Source: a bacterium
Lineage (GTDB): Bacteria; SM23-31
Assembly: GCA_028278455.1 (NCBI GenBank)
Contig: JANQEH010000082.1
Coordinates: 1 to 62,994, forward strand
Length of the DNA: 62,994 nucleotides
Direction of reading: 5' to 3'
Under the pieces are notes generated by a model. The model worked only from the letters and a program-made list of their open reading frames with translations, searched no databases and had not been told where the DNA came from. Positions 54,524 through 62,994 of the stretch are shown here, piece after piece. A program made the position numbers and the translations under genes. Position 1 is the stretch's first letter, and each line of letters starts with the position of its first letter.

Positions 54524-56665
54524 TTATATTCTTTTGACTTTGTTAATACCTTTTACTTTCGCCAGTTTATCCATCACCCTGGTCAGCTGATCAATGTTCT
54601 CAACATCGAGTTTTACGTCGCAAATTGCGATCATACCCTGAACTTCGATATGCATCCCAATAATATTTATGTCTGTTTTAGATATTTCTGTCGCCATATC
54701 TCGTAGAAAGTGCTTTCGGTCTTTTCCCGAAATCTGTATACTTGCAGGGAAAACGCTTCCATTCGATTCAGACCAGTGTACATTTACATTATTAATTTCA
54801 CCCGAGATTATCTTTGGAATGGATTTGCATTTAACCCTGTGAACCTTGACATTCTTACTTTCATCCAGAAAGCCGATTATTTTATCTCCGGGAATGGGTC
54901 TGCAGCATTCGCTCAATTCAATTACAAGGGGATAGTCTCCGTGGACATCAATAATCGGTTTTTCCTTATCGAGCTTTTTTAGAATATTTGGGATCCTTTG
55001 TAAGAACGAGCGTTTTTCAGTCTTAAAAGCCTTGGGGAAGAGCCTTTTTACGATCTCTTCCGCCGGAATCTCCTGTCTTCCTATAGCTCCGAGCACCATT
55101 TTGAGACTTGAAAAACCAGATCTCGAACTGGCAATTTCTTCAGAGATATCTCCAAGGCTAAGGTCATATTTCGTTAATTCCTTTGTAAGGAGTTCCTTCC
55201 CAAGATTCTCATGCTGGACTTTCCTGTTGTCATTCAGCCATTTCCTGATCTGGGTTCTTGCCCTCGCTGTTATCAGGAATGATATCCAGTATTCCTGGGG
55301 ATTTGGATTTGTAGATGTGAAAATCTCTACTTCATCTCCGTTTTCAAGGGAAGTATTCAAAGGAACAACCTTGGAATTCACCTTCGCCCCTATACAGTGC
55401 AATCCTATCTCGGTATGGACGGCAAATGCGAAATCGACCGGGGTTGCCTTTTCAGGCAGGTTTATCAGCCTTCCCTTAGGCGTAAAAACGAAAATTTCAT
55501 TGTGGATCAGGTTAAATCTGAACGATGTCAGGAATTCCGCAGGATCAGAATCATCACTTTCCCAGTCAACGAATTGTTTAACCCAGACAAGCTGTTTATC
55601 AAGGTCCTCATCACTGTGTTCAGATTTATATAACCAGTGGGCGGCAATACCCAGATCTGCTGTATAATCCATTGTCCGGGTTCTGATCTGTACTTCGATC
55701 ATTCTCCCTGATGGCCCCATTATAGTAGTATGGATTGACTGATAACCGTTGCTTTTAGGAGTCGCAATATAGTCCTTGAATCTTTCCTGGACAGGCGTAA
55801 AAAGAGTGTGTACAACCCCTACTGCAGCATAGCACTCTTCCTTTTTTTCGACGATTATCCTCATAGCCAACAGGTCGTATACTTCTTCGAACGGAATTTC
55901 CTGTTCTTTCATTTTCCGATATACACTGTAATAGCTTTTTGGTCGCCCAAGTATATTGCATTCAATCCCCAGTTTGTTCATCTCGTCATTGATCGGATTT
56001 TCCATTACTTCAATATGCTTCATCCTTTCCTGCCATTTTTCCGATATCTTCTCATCAAGGCGGCTGTACGCCTGAGGATCCAGGTATTTCAGGCAGAGAT
56101 CCTCATATTGCCTGCCGAAGCTTGCGATACCGAACCTGTATGCAAGAGGAGCATAGATATCCAGTGTTTCCTGGGCAATTCTTACCTGCCTTTTCTGTGA
56201 GAGGAATTGTAGAGTCCTCATATTATGGAGCCTATCAGCAAACTTGATCATTATAACCCTGAAATCTGTTGCCATTGACAGTATGAGTTTCCTGAAATTC
56301 TCAGCCTGCTCATTTTCTGACTTTTTAAATACGAGTTCTGATATTTTCGTTACACCATCAACCAGCCGGGCGATCTCCCCACCGAATTTCTCTTCAACAT
56401 CTCTAAATGTAACTCCGGTATCCTCGACTACATCATGCAGCAGGCAAGCAGCGATGGTCGTCTCATCCATCTTCAGGCCGATCAGTATTTCTGCTGCGCT
56501 TATACAATGGGTAAAATACGGTTCACCGGACCTTCTTGTCTGGTCCTGGTGGGCCTCATAACCAAACCAGAAAGCCCGGTCGATCAGCTCAATATTACCA
56601 TTGGTTGAGTACTGTCTGATATTATCAGTCAGCTGCTTACGTTTTTTTTCAAATGTATCATTCAT
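54524..56665 (-). CDS. bifunctional (p)ppGpp synthetase/hydrolase (Rel/SpoT type)
   Basis: A 713-aa long RSH. The HD hydrolase domain is intact: TRRSGEPYFTH (43-53), LLHDVVEDT (75-83) and FADRLHNMR (142-150). The synthetase domain has GRPKSYYSVYRKM (240-252), YDLLAMRIIV (263-272) and PKSNGYQSIHTT; the RXKD motif of bifunctional enzymes is RFKD (295-298). TGS domain follows (DEIF-like HNEIFVFTPKGRLINLP), then the helical region, a Cys-bearing conserved segment (CCRPIPGDKI) and a C-terminal ACT domain. It should both make and degrade (p)ppGpp, the stringent-response signal. It lies nine bases after a second RSH gene on the same strand. Confidence 0.93.
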   Translation of the reverse strand: MNDTFEKKRKQLTDNIRQYSTNGNIELIDRAFWFGYEAHQDQTRRSGEPYFTHCISAAEILIGLKMDETTIAACLLHDVVEDTGVTFRDVEEKFGGEIARLVDGVTKISELVFKKSENEQAENFRKLILSMATDFRVIMIKFADRLHNMRTLQFLSQKRQVRIAQETLDIYAPLAYRFGIASFGRQYEDLCLKYLDPQAYSRLDEKISEKWQERMKHIEVMENPINDEMNKLGIECNILGRPKSYYSVYRKMKEQEIPFEEVYDLLAMRIIVEKKEECYAAVGVVHTLFTPVQERFKDYIATPKSNGYQSIHTTIMGPSGRMIEVQIRTRTMDYTADLGIAAHWLYKSEHSDEDLDKQLVWVKQFVDWESDDSDPAEFLTSFRFNLIHNEIFVFTPKGRLINLPEKATPVDFAFAVHTEIGLHCIGAKVNSKVVPLNTSLENGDEVEIFTSTNPNPQEYWISFLITARARTQIRKWLNDNRKVQHENLGKELLTKELTKYDLSLGDISEEIASSRSGFSSLKMVLGAIGRQEIPAEEIVKRLFPKAFKTEKRSFLQRIPNILKKLDKEKPIIDVHGDYPLVIELSECCRPIPGDKIIGFLDESKNVKVHRVKCKSIPKIISGEINNVNVHWSESNGSVFPASIQISGKDRKHFLRDMATEISKTDINIIGMHIEVQGMIAICDVKLDVENIDQLTRVMDKLAKVKGINKVKRI

Positions 56666-56674
56666 ATTATAAAA

Positions 56675-58924
56675 CTACTTGATCATTTTACTTAATGAGA
56701 CCGGTGCCGATGTCAGCAATGATTTAAATTCCGAATATTGCATCCTGATAACGTTCTTTACCGTTCTCAGCCTGCCCAGGGATTTTTTTACATTGTTCAA
56801 TTCCTTCAGATTTGGGATCTCCACTACTATCATACAAAATATCGCTCCCCCTGAGTGAACAAACTTATAATTGACAAGCGATACTTTCCTTGAACCGAAG
56901 ACCGGTGTTATCTCCTTTATAAAATTATCTGCTTTTGTAATACGCGCTTTCAATCCCGCTGCAAATTTCATATCTATGATAGATTCCCATTCTACATGTA
57001 TCTCTCTTTCCGGTTCCATTTTTAACTGCCGGATGTTTTTACATATCGCCCGGTGGACAGTAACTCCTTTCCCCCTTGTTATATATCCTACTATTGGATC
57101 ACCGGGAACTGGAAGGCAGCATTTTCCGAAATTCACCATCAGGTTATCTATTCCGCCTACCTTAATTCCCTTTGGCGACGGTTTCCTGACAACTTTCTCC
57201 TCGACAGTTTCTTCTACCGGTTCTTCCTCTACTTCGACAAATTTATGCACCAGTGACTGAGCTGAGATCTTTCCTGAACCGACAGCGACATACAATTCCT
57301 CTACACTTTTGACTTTTGCTTCAAGCGCCAGAAGCTCAAGATTTTCGTGTGTCCACGGCAGCTTGAATTTCCTGAAAGTCCTTGGCAGGATCTCCTCTCC
57401 GAGCTTGATACTGTGGTTCCGCATTTCTTTTCTGTGGTGTCGTCTGATCTCAACGAGGGCTTTATTCGATTTAGCGTATTTGACCCAGTCCTGATTTACC
57501 ATTGTCTTATTTGCAGTTAGCACTTCCACCCTGTCCCCGTTTTTGAGCTCATGATTGAATGGGACTATCTGGCCGTTTACCTTGGCTCCGTTGCATTTAA
57601 TCCCTATTTCACGGTGCACTGCAAAAGCAAAATCAATCGGTGTTGAGCCTTTCGGAAGCTTCTTAAGATCACCATGCGGTGTCAGTACAAAAATGTCATT
57701 CTGAAGCAGTTTCAGGTTGAAAAAATTCTCAACGGGAGTATTGCTCAGTTCTCCGCCATTATCCGAGGAGGCCTGTCGAAGGAAACTGAAATACGAATCC
57801 ATATCGCTTGTCCGGTTACCTTCCTTATATTTCCAGTGTGCGGCGACACCGAATTCTGCCGTCTGGTGCATCTCTTTTGTCCTTATCTGCAGCTCAAATT
57901 GGATGTTATCCCTGTCAGATAGAAGAACATGTATTGACTGGTAACCATTGATCTTGGGCATCTGGATATAATCGTCGAATTCTTCCATTACAGGTGTAAA
58001 CATCTGCTGGACAACGGCGAGGATCTTGTAGCAGTCAGGAATGGTATCGACTATAGCCCTAACTGCGAGAAGATCATATATCTGTTCAAATGGACGTTTT
58101 GTGCGGCGCATCTTTCTGTAAACGCTGACCAGGTTTTTGGTCCTTCCTGATAATTCAGGTCTTATTCCGAACTTTTGAAGCTCTAACTTCAGTTTCAGGA
58201 TAAGCCTTTCGAGATATCTCTCCCTCTCGAATCTCCGTTCATTCAATTTCCCGGATAGTTCTCTGTATCTTACCGGATGCAGAACCTCGTAAGCCTTGTC
58301 TTCCATTTTAGATTTATGATAACCCAGTCCCAGCCTGTGTGCGAGCGGAGCATACAGCTTCAAAATTTTATCCGCAAGAGTTCTTCTCTCTGGTCTGCTG
58401 AGCACTGTATCGCTGTTAAGAAGGTATTCTCTGTTTGCAATCAACAGAAGAACGACGTTCAGGTCATGTGCCACAGACAGGATCATGTGTATATATTCAT
58501 CTTCAGTTTCGAACCTTTTTGTCTGTTTCGAGATCGTATCAACTTCCGCGTATCCTTCTATCAGCTCGCCTATCGAACCGTTGAACTTTCTACAAATATC
58601 TTTCCGTATTGTCTCTGAAACGTAAAGATCATGCAGCATCCCTGCCGCTATGGCGGTCATATCCATCTTTAATTCGCACAATGTCCTGACCATTTCACAG
58701 CTTTGTTCGAAAGTCAATACTTCCGATTCATCACCCAGATTCTCTCTGATCGCCCTTGAGTAATCCAGAACTTCCTTCAATAGCCCGTCTCCCCCATCAG
58801 GAAGATAGGATGAACACTGGACTATTATTTCTTCTATATTCTGATGCATTATTAAATTACTGTCTTCTATACCCTGTATAAAATAAAACTGAATTTCCTG
58901 GCTGGAAGTTTCTTTAACAGCCAT
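56675..58924 (-). CDS. RelA-type (p)ppGpp synthetase with degenerate hydrolase domain
   Basis: A 749-aa long RSH with synthetase, TGS, helical and ACT regions. The HD domain fold is present but its site is broken: LHDLYVSET (97-105) has HD but not the ED of HDVVEDT; the place of ADRLHNMRT is ANREYLLNS (163-171); the basic SGEP segment is absent. The synthetase domain is kept: GRTKNLVSVYRKM (260-272), YDLLAVRAIV (283-292), PKINGYQSIH and FELQIRT; its motif is EFDD (315-318), the EXDD form of monofunctional RelA. It should make but not hydrolyse (p)ppGpp. A basic 600-region insertion (VEEEPVEETVEEK) precedes the conserved CCLPVPGDPI. No Shine-Dalgarno at the ATG. Confidence 0.9.
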   Translation of the reverse strand: MAVKETSSQEIQFYFIQGIEDSNLIMHQNIEEIIVQCSSYLPDGGDGLLKEVLDYSRAIRENLGDESEVLTFEQSCEMVRTLCELKMDMTAIAAGMLHDLYVSETIRKDICRKFNGSIGELIEGYAEVDTISKQTKRFETEDEYIHMILSVAHDLNVVLLLIANREYLLNSDTVLSRPERRTLADKILKLYAPLAHRLGLGYHKSKMEDKAYEVLHPVRYRELSGKLNERRFERERYLERLILKLKLELQKFGIRPELSGRTKNLVSVYRKMRRTKRPFEQIYDLLAVRAIVDTIPDCYKILAVVQQMFTPVMEEFDDYIQMPKINGYQSIHVLLSDRDNIQFELQIRTKEMHQTAEFGVAAHWKYKEGNRTSDMDSYFSFLRQASSDNGGELSNTPVENFFNLKLLQNDIFVLTPHGDLKKLPKGSTPIDFAFAVHREIGIKCNGAKVNGQIVPFNHELKNGDRVEVLTANKTMVNQDWVKYAKSNKALVEIRRHHRKEMRNHSIKLGEEILPRTFRKFKLPWTHENLELLALEAKVKSVEELYVAVGSGKISAQSLVHKFVEVEEEPVEETVEEKVVRKPSPKGIKVGGIDNLMVNFGKCCLPVPGDPIVGYITRGKGVTVHRAICKNIRQLKMEPEREIHVEWESIIDMKFAAGLKARITKADNFIKEITPVFGSRKVSLVNYKFVHSGGAIFCMIVVEIPNLKELNNVKKSLGRLRTVKNVIRMQYSEFKSLLTSAPVSLSKMIK

Positions 58925-58946
58925 TGAACAATATTTCGAATATTTA

Positions 58947-58975
58947 TTGATATGTCAATATAAAAGTATTGTCAA
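58947..58975 (-). promoter_or_regulatory. candidate promoter of the RSH pair
   Basis: On the minus strand a perfect TTGACA (complement of 58970-58975), a 17-base spacer and a weak TATCAA (complement of 58947-58952). A second TTGACA lies 17 bases closer to the gene (complement of 58953-58958). Start near 58940, only about 16 bases before the ATG. Confidence 0.35.
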
Positions 58976-59024
58976 AGAGAGCTTTTCCAGTAAAAAAGCA
59001 AAAAAATGATAAATATTCGGATTT

Positions 59025-59040
59025 TGTGACCCACATCACA
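59025..59040. promoter_or_regulatory. CRP/FNR-like palindrome, perfect TGTGA-N6-TCACA
   Basis: TGTGA-CCCACA-TCACA. On the + strand TATATT at 59062-59067 would place a start near 59074, so the palindrome would be centred at about -41.5, the class II activator position. On the minus strand it is centred about 92 bases upstream of the candidate RSH start. Confidence 0.55.
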
Positions 59041-59328
59041 GCATGTTTTGATTTTTTTGTTTATATTATCCGGTGAAATTGTATCATCACTATCACTATA
59101 CAGGGTTGCTGAAGAATAATAACTGAAAATCATAATAAACTGAAAGATAAGTAGGAAAAGTTGAATGGCAGGGATCATAAAACGAAAAACAGAATAACCT
59201 GGTCACGGGTACCCTTTCTGAGATTCTGATCCGAAACAGTCACATACATATTTATACTTGTCTTTTGCTCTTTACACACCATAGACATAATTAATCTTGG
59301 GAGCCAAGTATTCCAAGAGGGGGTCAAC

Positions 59329-62300
59329 ATGTTTTCAAGGAGAAAGGTTTTTATTCTTGCTTTTGTATCTGTATTTATACTAACCACAATGCGCGTTATC
59401 GGCCAGGATGCCGGGGTAGTAAAGAATTTCGCTAAGGTGCCGTTATCTTTCACAGGTAATAACGGCCGACTCAATTCTGATGTAAAATTTACCACACACG
59501 GTAACGGCGTTTCAATGTATTTCACACGCGGAGGCACCACATTTCTACTAAGCCGGCCGGTTGAAAACGCTCTTCGAAAAGCTTCCTCAGACGGTACTCG
59601 CACTCCATATGAGGACCATATGGAGAACGAGATCGATTATGAGTATTTTTCCCTGAATCTTTTGTTTATAGGAGCAAATCAGGATCCTGTAATTACGGGT
59701 GAAGACCGCCTGCCATGGTATACTAACTATATCATGGGAAAGAATCCTTCAGACTGGGTAACCAATGTCCCTAATTACGAAAAAATACAATTAAAAGATA
59801 TCTATGACGGGATCGACCTTGTTTATTACGGAGATCAGAAAAACATAAAATATGATTTCATACTACAGCCCGGCGCTGATCCTGATAAAATACAAATAAA
59901 ATACGATCTGGGCGGATACAATTCCGGCGTTTTAGAGATCGACGAAAACAATGAACTGCATGTAAAGACTCCGTTTGGTGATATCATAGAAAAGAAACCG
60001 GTTGCATATCAGATAGTCGGCGGCAATAAGGTTTTTGTTGATATCGTTTACAGGATAATTGATAATAACGAAAACATATACAGTTTTACTTTAGGAGAAT
60101 ATGACAGGTCCGAAACCGTAATCATAGATCCGGTAATAGTATACTCTTCGTATCTTGGGATGAGCGGACTGGAGTCGCTTTCGGATATCGAAGTCGATGA
60201 TTCAGGGTTTATTTATATATCCGGACATTCTACATCGAGCGACCTTCCCACTACCGCCGGTGCTTATGATGAAACCCACAATACAGGTAGAGATTTCTTT
60301 GTATGCAAACTGAATCCGGCTGGCGATCAGATAGTATTTCTTACTTATATCGGAGGAAGCGGTGATGATACATTACGGGATACTGAGATTGATGCATCCG
60401 GTAATATTTACATGACCGGTTTCTCAAACTCCTCTGATTTTCCAACAACTGCAGGAGCTTTTAATGAAACAATAAACGGAGGAATTGACTGTATCGCCGC
60501 TAAGCTGAATTCAACGGGGACTTCACTGCTTTATTCTACATATCTGGGCGGAAGCGGAACAGACCGGGCCTTCAGAATTGTCGAAAAAAATGACTATATT
60601 TATCTGACCGGGTATACAAATTCATCCAATTATCCAACAACATCAGGCGCTTATCTCGAGAGTAATGCCGGCGGATATGACGGATTTTTCACCAAAATAA
60701 ACACTGACGGAACGGATATTATTTTCTCATCTTACTACGGGGGGAGCAGCGACGAATACAGTTATGATATCAGACTTGACAGTGCCGGCAACATGTATTT
60801 AACCGGGCATACAAGATCATCAAATTTCCCTACATCAGCTGATGCTTATGACACCAGCAAAGAAGGTACGAACGATGCATATCTGATAAAATTCCATTAC
60901 AATGCAGGCTCTCTTTTGTATTCTACTTATTTCGGGGGCAACAGTTATGATTACCCGTACAGACTGGATTTTGACAGCAATATGAATGTTTTTGTGACCG
61001 GAAGTACCCAGTCTACTAATTTCCCTGTTACAGCAGGAGCATTTCAAACAGTTAAATCAAATTCCAATCATTCAGGATTTGTGATAAAATTCACTACAGC
61101 ATGTACTTCCCTGGTATATTCGACATACATTTCCGGTAGTGACCATGATCAGATGTATAATATGCTGGTTGATTCAACAGGAAGGGCAATAGTCTGCGGT
61201 GAGACTATGTCGACGGACTATCCGGTATCAGCAGATGCCCCTTACCCTAATGCGTCAAATACCGGCGACGGAGTTATAAGCATCCTTTCTGCTGACGGTT
61301 CAGATCTGGATTATTCAACATATTTTCCCGGGAATGATTATGAAGTTTTTACTTCCCTGGAATTAAAAGGAACCTCGGATCTCTATTACGGCGGATCTTC
61401 AAAATCAGGTGATTTCCCTGTAACTGCTAATGCTTATGATAATACATACAGCAGTGATTACGATGCAGTTTTCGGAAAAATAGTCCTCGATTCTGTTTTT
61501 GTTGTCTCGAATTATACACCGGTACTTGCACCGATAGGAAATAAGCAGATCAAAGAAAGAGACAGTTTGACAATCGTCCTCTCCGCAACTGATATAGAAG
61601 GCGACTCGATTACTTACAGCGCCTCGAATCTGCCGGCAGGTGCAACATTCACCGACAGTACATTCAACTGGCATACCGATACTGGTGACGCAGGTGTATA
61701 CAATGTTACATTTTATGCTGCCGACAGCGTCTCTGCTGATTCAGAAACTGTTCAGATTACAGTGGTCATAAATACGCCTCCGGTATTTGCACCTATCGGA
61801 AATAAGGAGGTAACGGAAAACGACAGCCTTGTTTTTGGATTGTATGCCACAGATGCGGATGGTGATTCGATCTACTTTACAGCTGCCAATATGCCCATGG
61901 GGGCGACGCTGATTGATACTCTATTCAGGTGGATCCCGGATACAGATGACGCAGGTGTTTACAACGTAACATTCTACGCAAACGACCTTTCAGACATTGA
62001 TTCCCAGACTATTCAGATAACAGTGAATGATCTTGTGGCAGCTAATAACGCTCCGGTACTTGAGAGCATTTCAAATCAGCCTGTAATCGAAGGTGATATT
62101 TTCACAATCACTATGCATGCAACCGACGCGGACGGAGATCCGTTGACATATAGTGTCTATAACAATCCTGCAGGATCGTATCTTTACCAGGACAGTATAT
62201 TTATCTGGAATCCAAAGGTGGGAGATTTAACAGGATATGAATACCAGGATGTTATATTCAGGGTTTCCGACGGAACGGATTCTGTTTCAACCACAGTTCG

Positions 62301-62994
62301 ACTCTACGAAAGCGAGACGATGTCCGACTCTGCAGCAACCTATCAGAAAAACGACCTGACAGGTTTTACCGGGATCGAGGGGGGAAGTGTTTTAAGATTT
62401 AATCCGGCCACATTCAGTGTAGCAGATACGTTCGACTGGGGTGTGGGAAATGATGTAAGTTTCAGCGTATTAAAGTATTCTGATATTTTAATTCCAAACG
62501 ATGCAGTAATCGATTCTGCCAGACTCATTTTCACAAAGGCATATGACGATCACCTTACCGATGATGATTATGCCTTGATTGCTTCTTCATTAAAAAAAGT
62601 AGACATTGGAGATTTCAACTGGGATCACTATGATTATTCAGCTTCTTCAGCCTGGTCTACCGGAGGTGCAAAAGGAGCTGATACGGATTATTCTACTGCA
62701 AGCAGAGATTCCGTAAAATTAGTCTACGATGTGAATGAACCATATTTTGTTTTCGATGTAACCGGTCTTGTATCCGCGTCATACGGAGTGGATTCCGTGA
62801 GACCGGATTATGGTTGGATCATAAGGGGCAATCCGGACGTTCACAACCGTTTTGTCCTACAGGGAATAAACAAGAATTTCGAATCGCCGAAGTTGAGAGT
62901 ATATTATACATTAGCTGCTGTCACGAATAATCCCCCTGTGCTGACACCAATCGGGAATAAAGAGATAACAGAGAAGGAGACACTAAATTTCACA
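59329..62994 (+). CDS. giant exported SBBP beta-propeller / Ig-repeat / DNRLRE protein (3' end outside window)
   Basis: At least 1222 codons, open to the window edge. The ATG has GAGGGGG 6 bases upstream. Signal peptide 1-26 (ending VIGQ). About 30-268 is the DUF7948-type N-domain found before SBBP arrays (LPWYTNYIMGKNPSDWVTNV, IYDGIDLVYYG). About 270-715 has seven SBBP repeats of about 64 residues (YSTYLGGSG ... YLTGYTNSSNYPTTSGAY). From 728, three Ig/cadherin-like repeats start at PVLAPIGNK, PVFAPIGNK and PVLESISNQ (728, 814, 905). About 994-1200 is a DNRLRE-like domain, then a fourth Ig-like repeat begins. It is likely a secreted surface protein; a sorting domain would be expected past the edge. 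Divergent from the RSH pair. Confidence 0.87.
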   Translation, partial: MFSRRKVFILAFVSVFILTTMRVIGQDAGVVKNFAKVPLSFTGNNGRLNSDVKFTTHGNGVSMYFTRGGTTFLLSRPVENALRKASSDGTRTPYEDHMENEIDYEYFSLNLLFIGANQDPVITGEDRLPWYTNYIMGKNPSDWVTNVPNYEKIQLKDIYDGIDLVYYGDQKNIKYDFILQPGADPDKIQIKYDLGGYNSGVLEIDENNELHVKTPFGDIIEKKPVAYQIVGGNKVFVDIVYRIIDNNENIYSFTLGEYDRSETVIIDPVIVYSSYLGMSGLESLSDIEVDDSGFIYISGHSTSSDLPTTAGAYDETHNTGRDFFVCKLNPAGDQIVFLTYIGGSGDDTLRDTEIDASGNIYMTGFSNSSDFPTTAGAFNETINGGIDCIAAKLNSTGTSLLYSTYLGGSGTDRAFRIVEKNDYIYLTGYTNSSNYPTTSGAYLESNAGGYDGFFTKINTDGTDIIFSSYYGGSSDEYSYDIRLDSAGNMYLTGHTRSSNFPTSADAYDTSKEGTNDAYLIKFHYNAGSLLYSTYFGGNSYDYPYRLDFDSNMNVFVTGSTQSTNFPVTAGAFQTVKSNSNHSGFVIKFTTACTSLVYSTYISGSDHDQMYNMLVDSTGRAIVCGETMSTDYPVSADAPYPNASNTGDGVISILSADGSDLDYSTYFPGNDYEVFTSLELKGTSDLYYGGSSKSGDFPVTANAYDNTYSSDYDAVFGKIVLDSVFVVSNYTPVLAPIGNKQIKERDSLTIVLSATDIEGDSITYSASNLPAGATFTDSTFNWHTDTGDAGVYNVTFYAADSVSADSETVQITVVINTPPVFAPIGNKEVTENDSLVFGLYATDADGDSIYFTAANMPMGATLIDTLFRWIPDTDDAGVYNVTFYANDLSDIDSQTIQITVNDLVAANNAPVLESISNQPVIEGDIFTITMHATDADGDPLTYSVYNNPAGSYLYQDSIFIWNPKVGDLTGYEYQDVIFRVSDGTDSVSTTVRLYESETMSDSAATYQKNDLTGFTGIEGGSVLRFNPATFSVADTFDWGVGNDVSFSVLKYSDILIPNDAVIDSARLIFTKAYDDHLTDDDYALIASSLKKVDIGDFNWDHYDYSASSAWSTGGAKGADTDYSTASRDSVKLVYDVNEPYFVFDVTGLVSASYGVDSVRPDYGWIIRGNPDVHNRFVLQGINKNFESPKLRVYYTLAAVTNNPPVLTPIGNKEITEKETLNFT

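Larger units (their letters stand above)
58925..59328. other. 404-bp divergent control region between the RSH pair and the SBBP giant
   Basis: Non-coding and AT-rich. It holds a perfect CRP-like palindrome (59025-59040), candidate promoters in both directions, and about 255 bases of presumed leader before the SBBP gene. No riboswitch was recognised. Small minus-strand frames here (e.g. 58972-59178) look like chance. Confidence 0.55.

Noticed and set aside
59175..59603. 142-codon minus-strand frame
   Set aside because: It overlaps the signal peptide and N-domain of the clearly coding + strand SBBP gene, which has a good ribosome site and domain matches.
1..62994. CRISPR arrays, tRNA or rRNA genes, transposases, integrases, prophage genes
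   Set aside because: None were seen: no regularly spaced direct repeats, no T-loop-like GGTTCGAATCC segments in gaps, and every substantial frame fits a chromosomal gene.

Overview
The window reads as chromosomal DNA of a Gram-negative bacterium from the FCB superphylum but probably outside Bacteroidota proper. Evidence for a double membrane: an LptF/LptG pair, BamD, Lnt and beta-barrel-like proteins. Evidence for the FCB group: exported proteins ending in the NNYPNPFNP-type sorting module of type IX secretion substrates, cohesin, dockerin, lamin-tail and SBBP repeats, and a DUF4292 lipoprotein. Many starts have clear Shine-Dalgarno sequences and the best promoters look like sigma-70 (TTGACA/TATATT), which is unlike the promoters of Bacteroidota proper. 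No rRNA, tRNA, CRISPR array, transposase or integrase was seen. Lineage is inference.

Layout. 1-5.7 kb: an ECF-transporter S component and a lamin-tail exported protein (+), convergent with lptF-lptG (-), then a small lipoprotein (+). 5.7-9.3 kb (-): an ECF sigma / zinc-finger anti-sigma / RseB-like module and an orphan membrane histidine kinase. 9.3-29.7 kb (-): a large cell-surface polysaccharide locus with two GT9, two GT2 and one GT4 glycosyltransferases, a YfhO membrane protein, and enzymes for several activated sugars: dTDP-4-keto-6-deoxyglucose, probably GDP-D-rhamnose, UDP-glucuronate/UDP-xylose, and UDP-2,3-diacetamido-glucuronate. No flippase, polymerase or ABC exporter is present. 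29.7-36.2 kb (-): DUF4292 lipoprotein, TPR protein, RseP, Dxr, an outer-membrane-like protein and a lipoate ligase.

36.3-47.4 kb: an accessory surface region with a 398-aa cohesin-like protein and a 2707-aa giant carrying autotransporter-like repeats, beta-helix, dockerin, cohesin and sorting domain, served by a 689-bp control region. Upstream lie a Ser/Gln/Arg-rich orphan ORF and 580 bp of non-coding DNA with an inverted pair of interspersed repeats. 47.4-58.9 kb (-): housekeeping genes moeA, moaC, nadD, bamD, a PorV-like protein, lnt, ruvX, an HU-like gene, and two tandem long RelA/SpoT homologues. 59.3 kb to the end (+): a giant SBBP/Ig/DNRLRE exported protein that runs off the window.

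Most notable observations: (i) the two adjacent RSH proteins have diverged in sequence like proteobacterial RelA and SpoT (EFDD with a broken HD site versus RFKD with an intact HD site); (ii) perfect TGTGA-N6-TCACA palindromes occur in the two control regions upstream of the two giant secreted proteins, with a 9/10 match before the sigma-factor operon, suggesting a CRP/FNR-family regulon; (iii) the giant surface protein carries both dockerin and cohesin-like modules next to a second cohesin-like protein.
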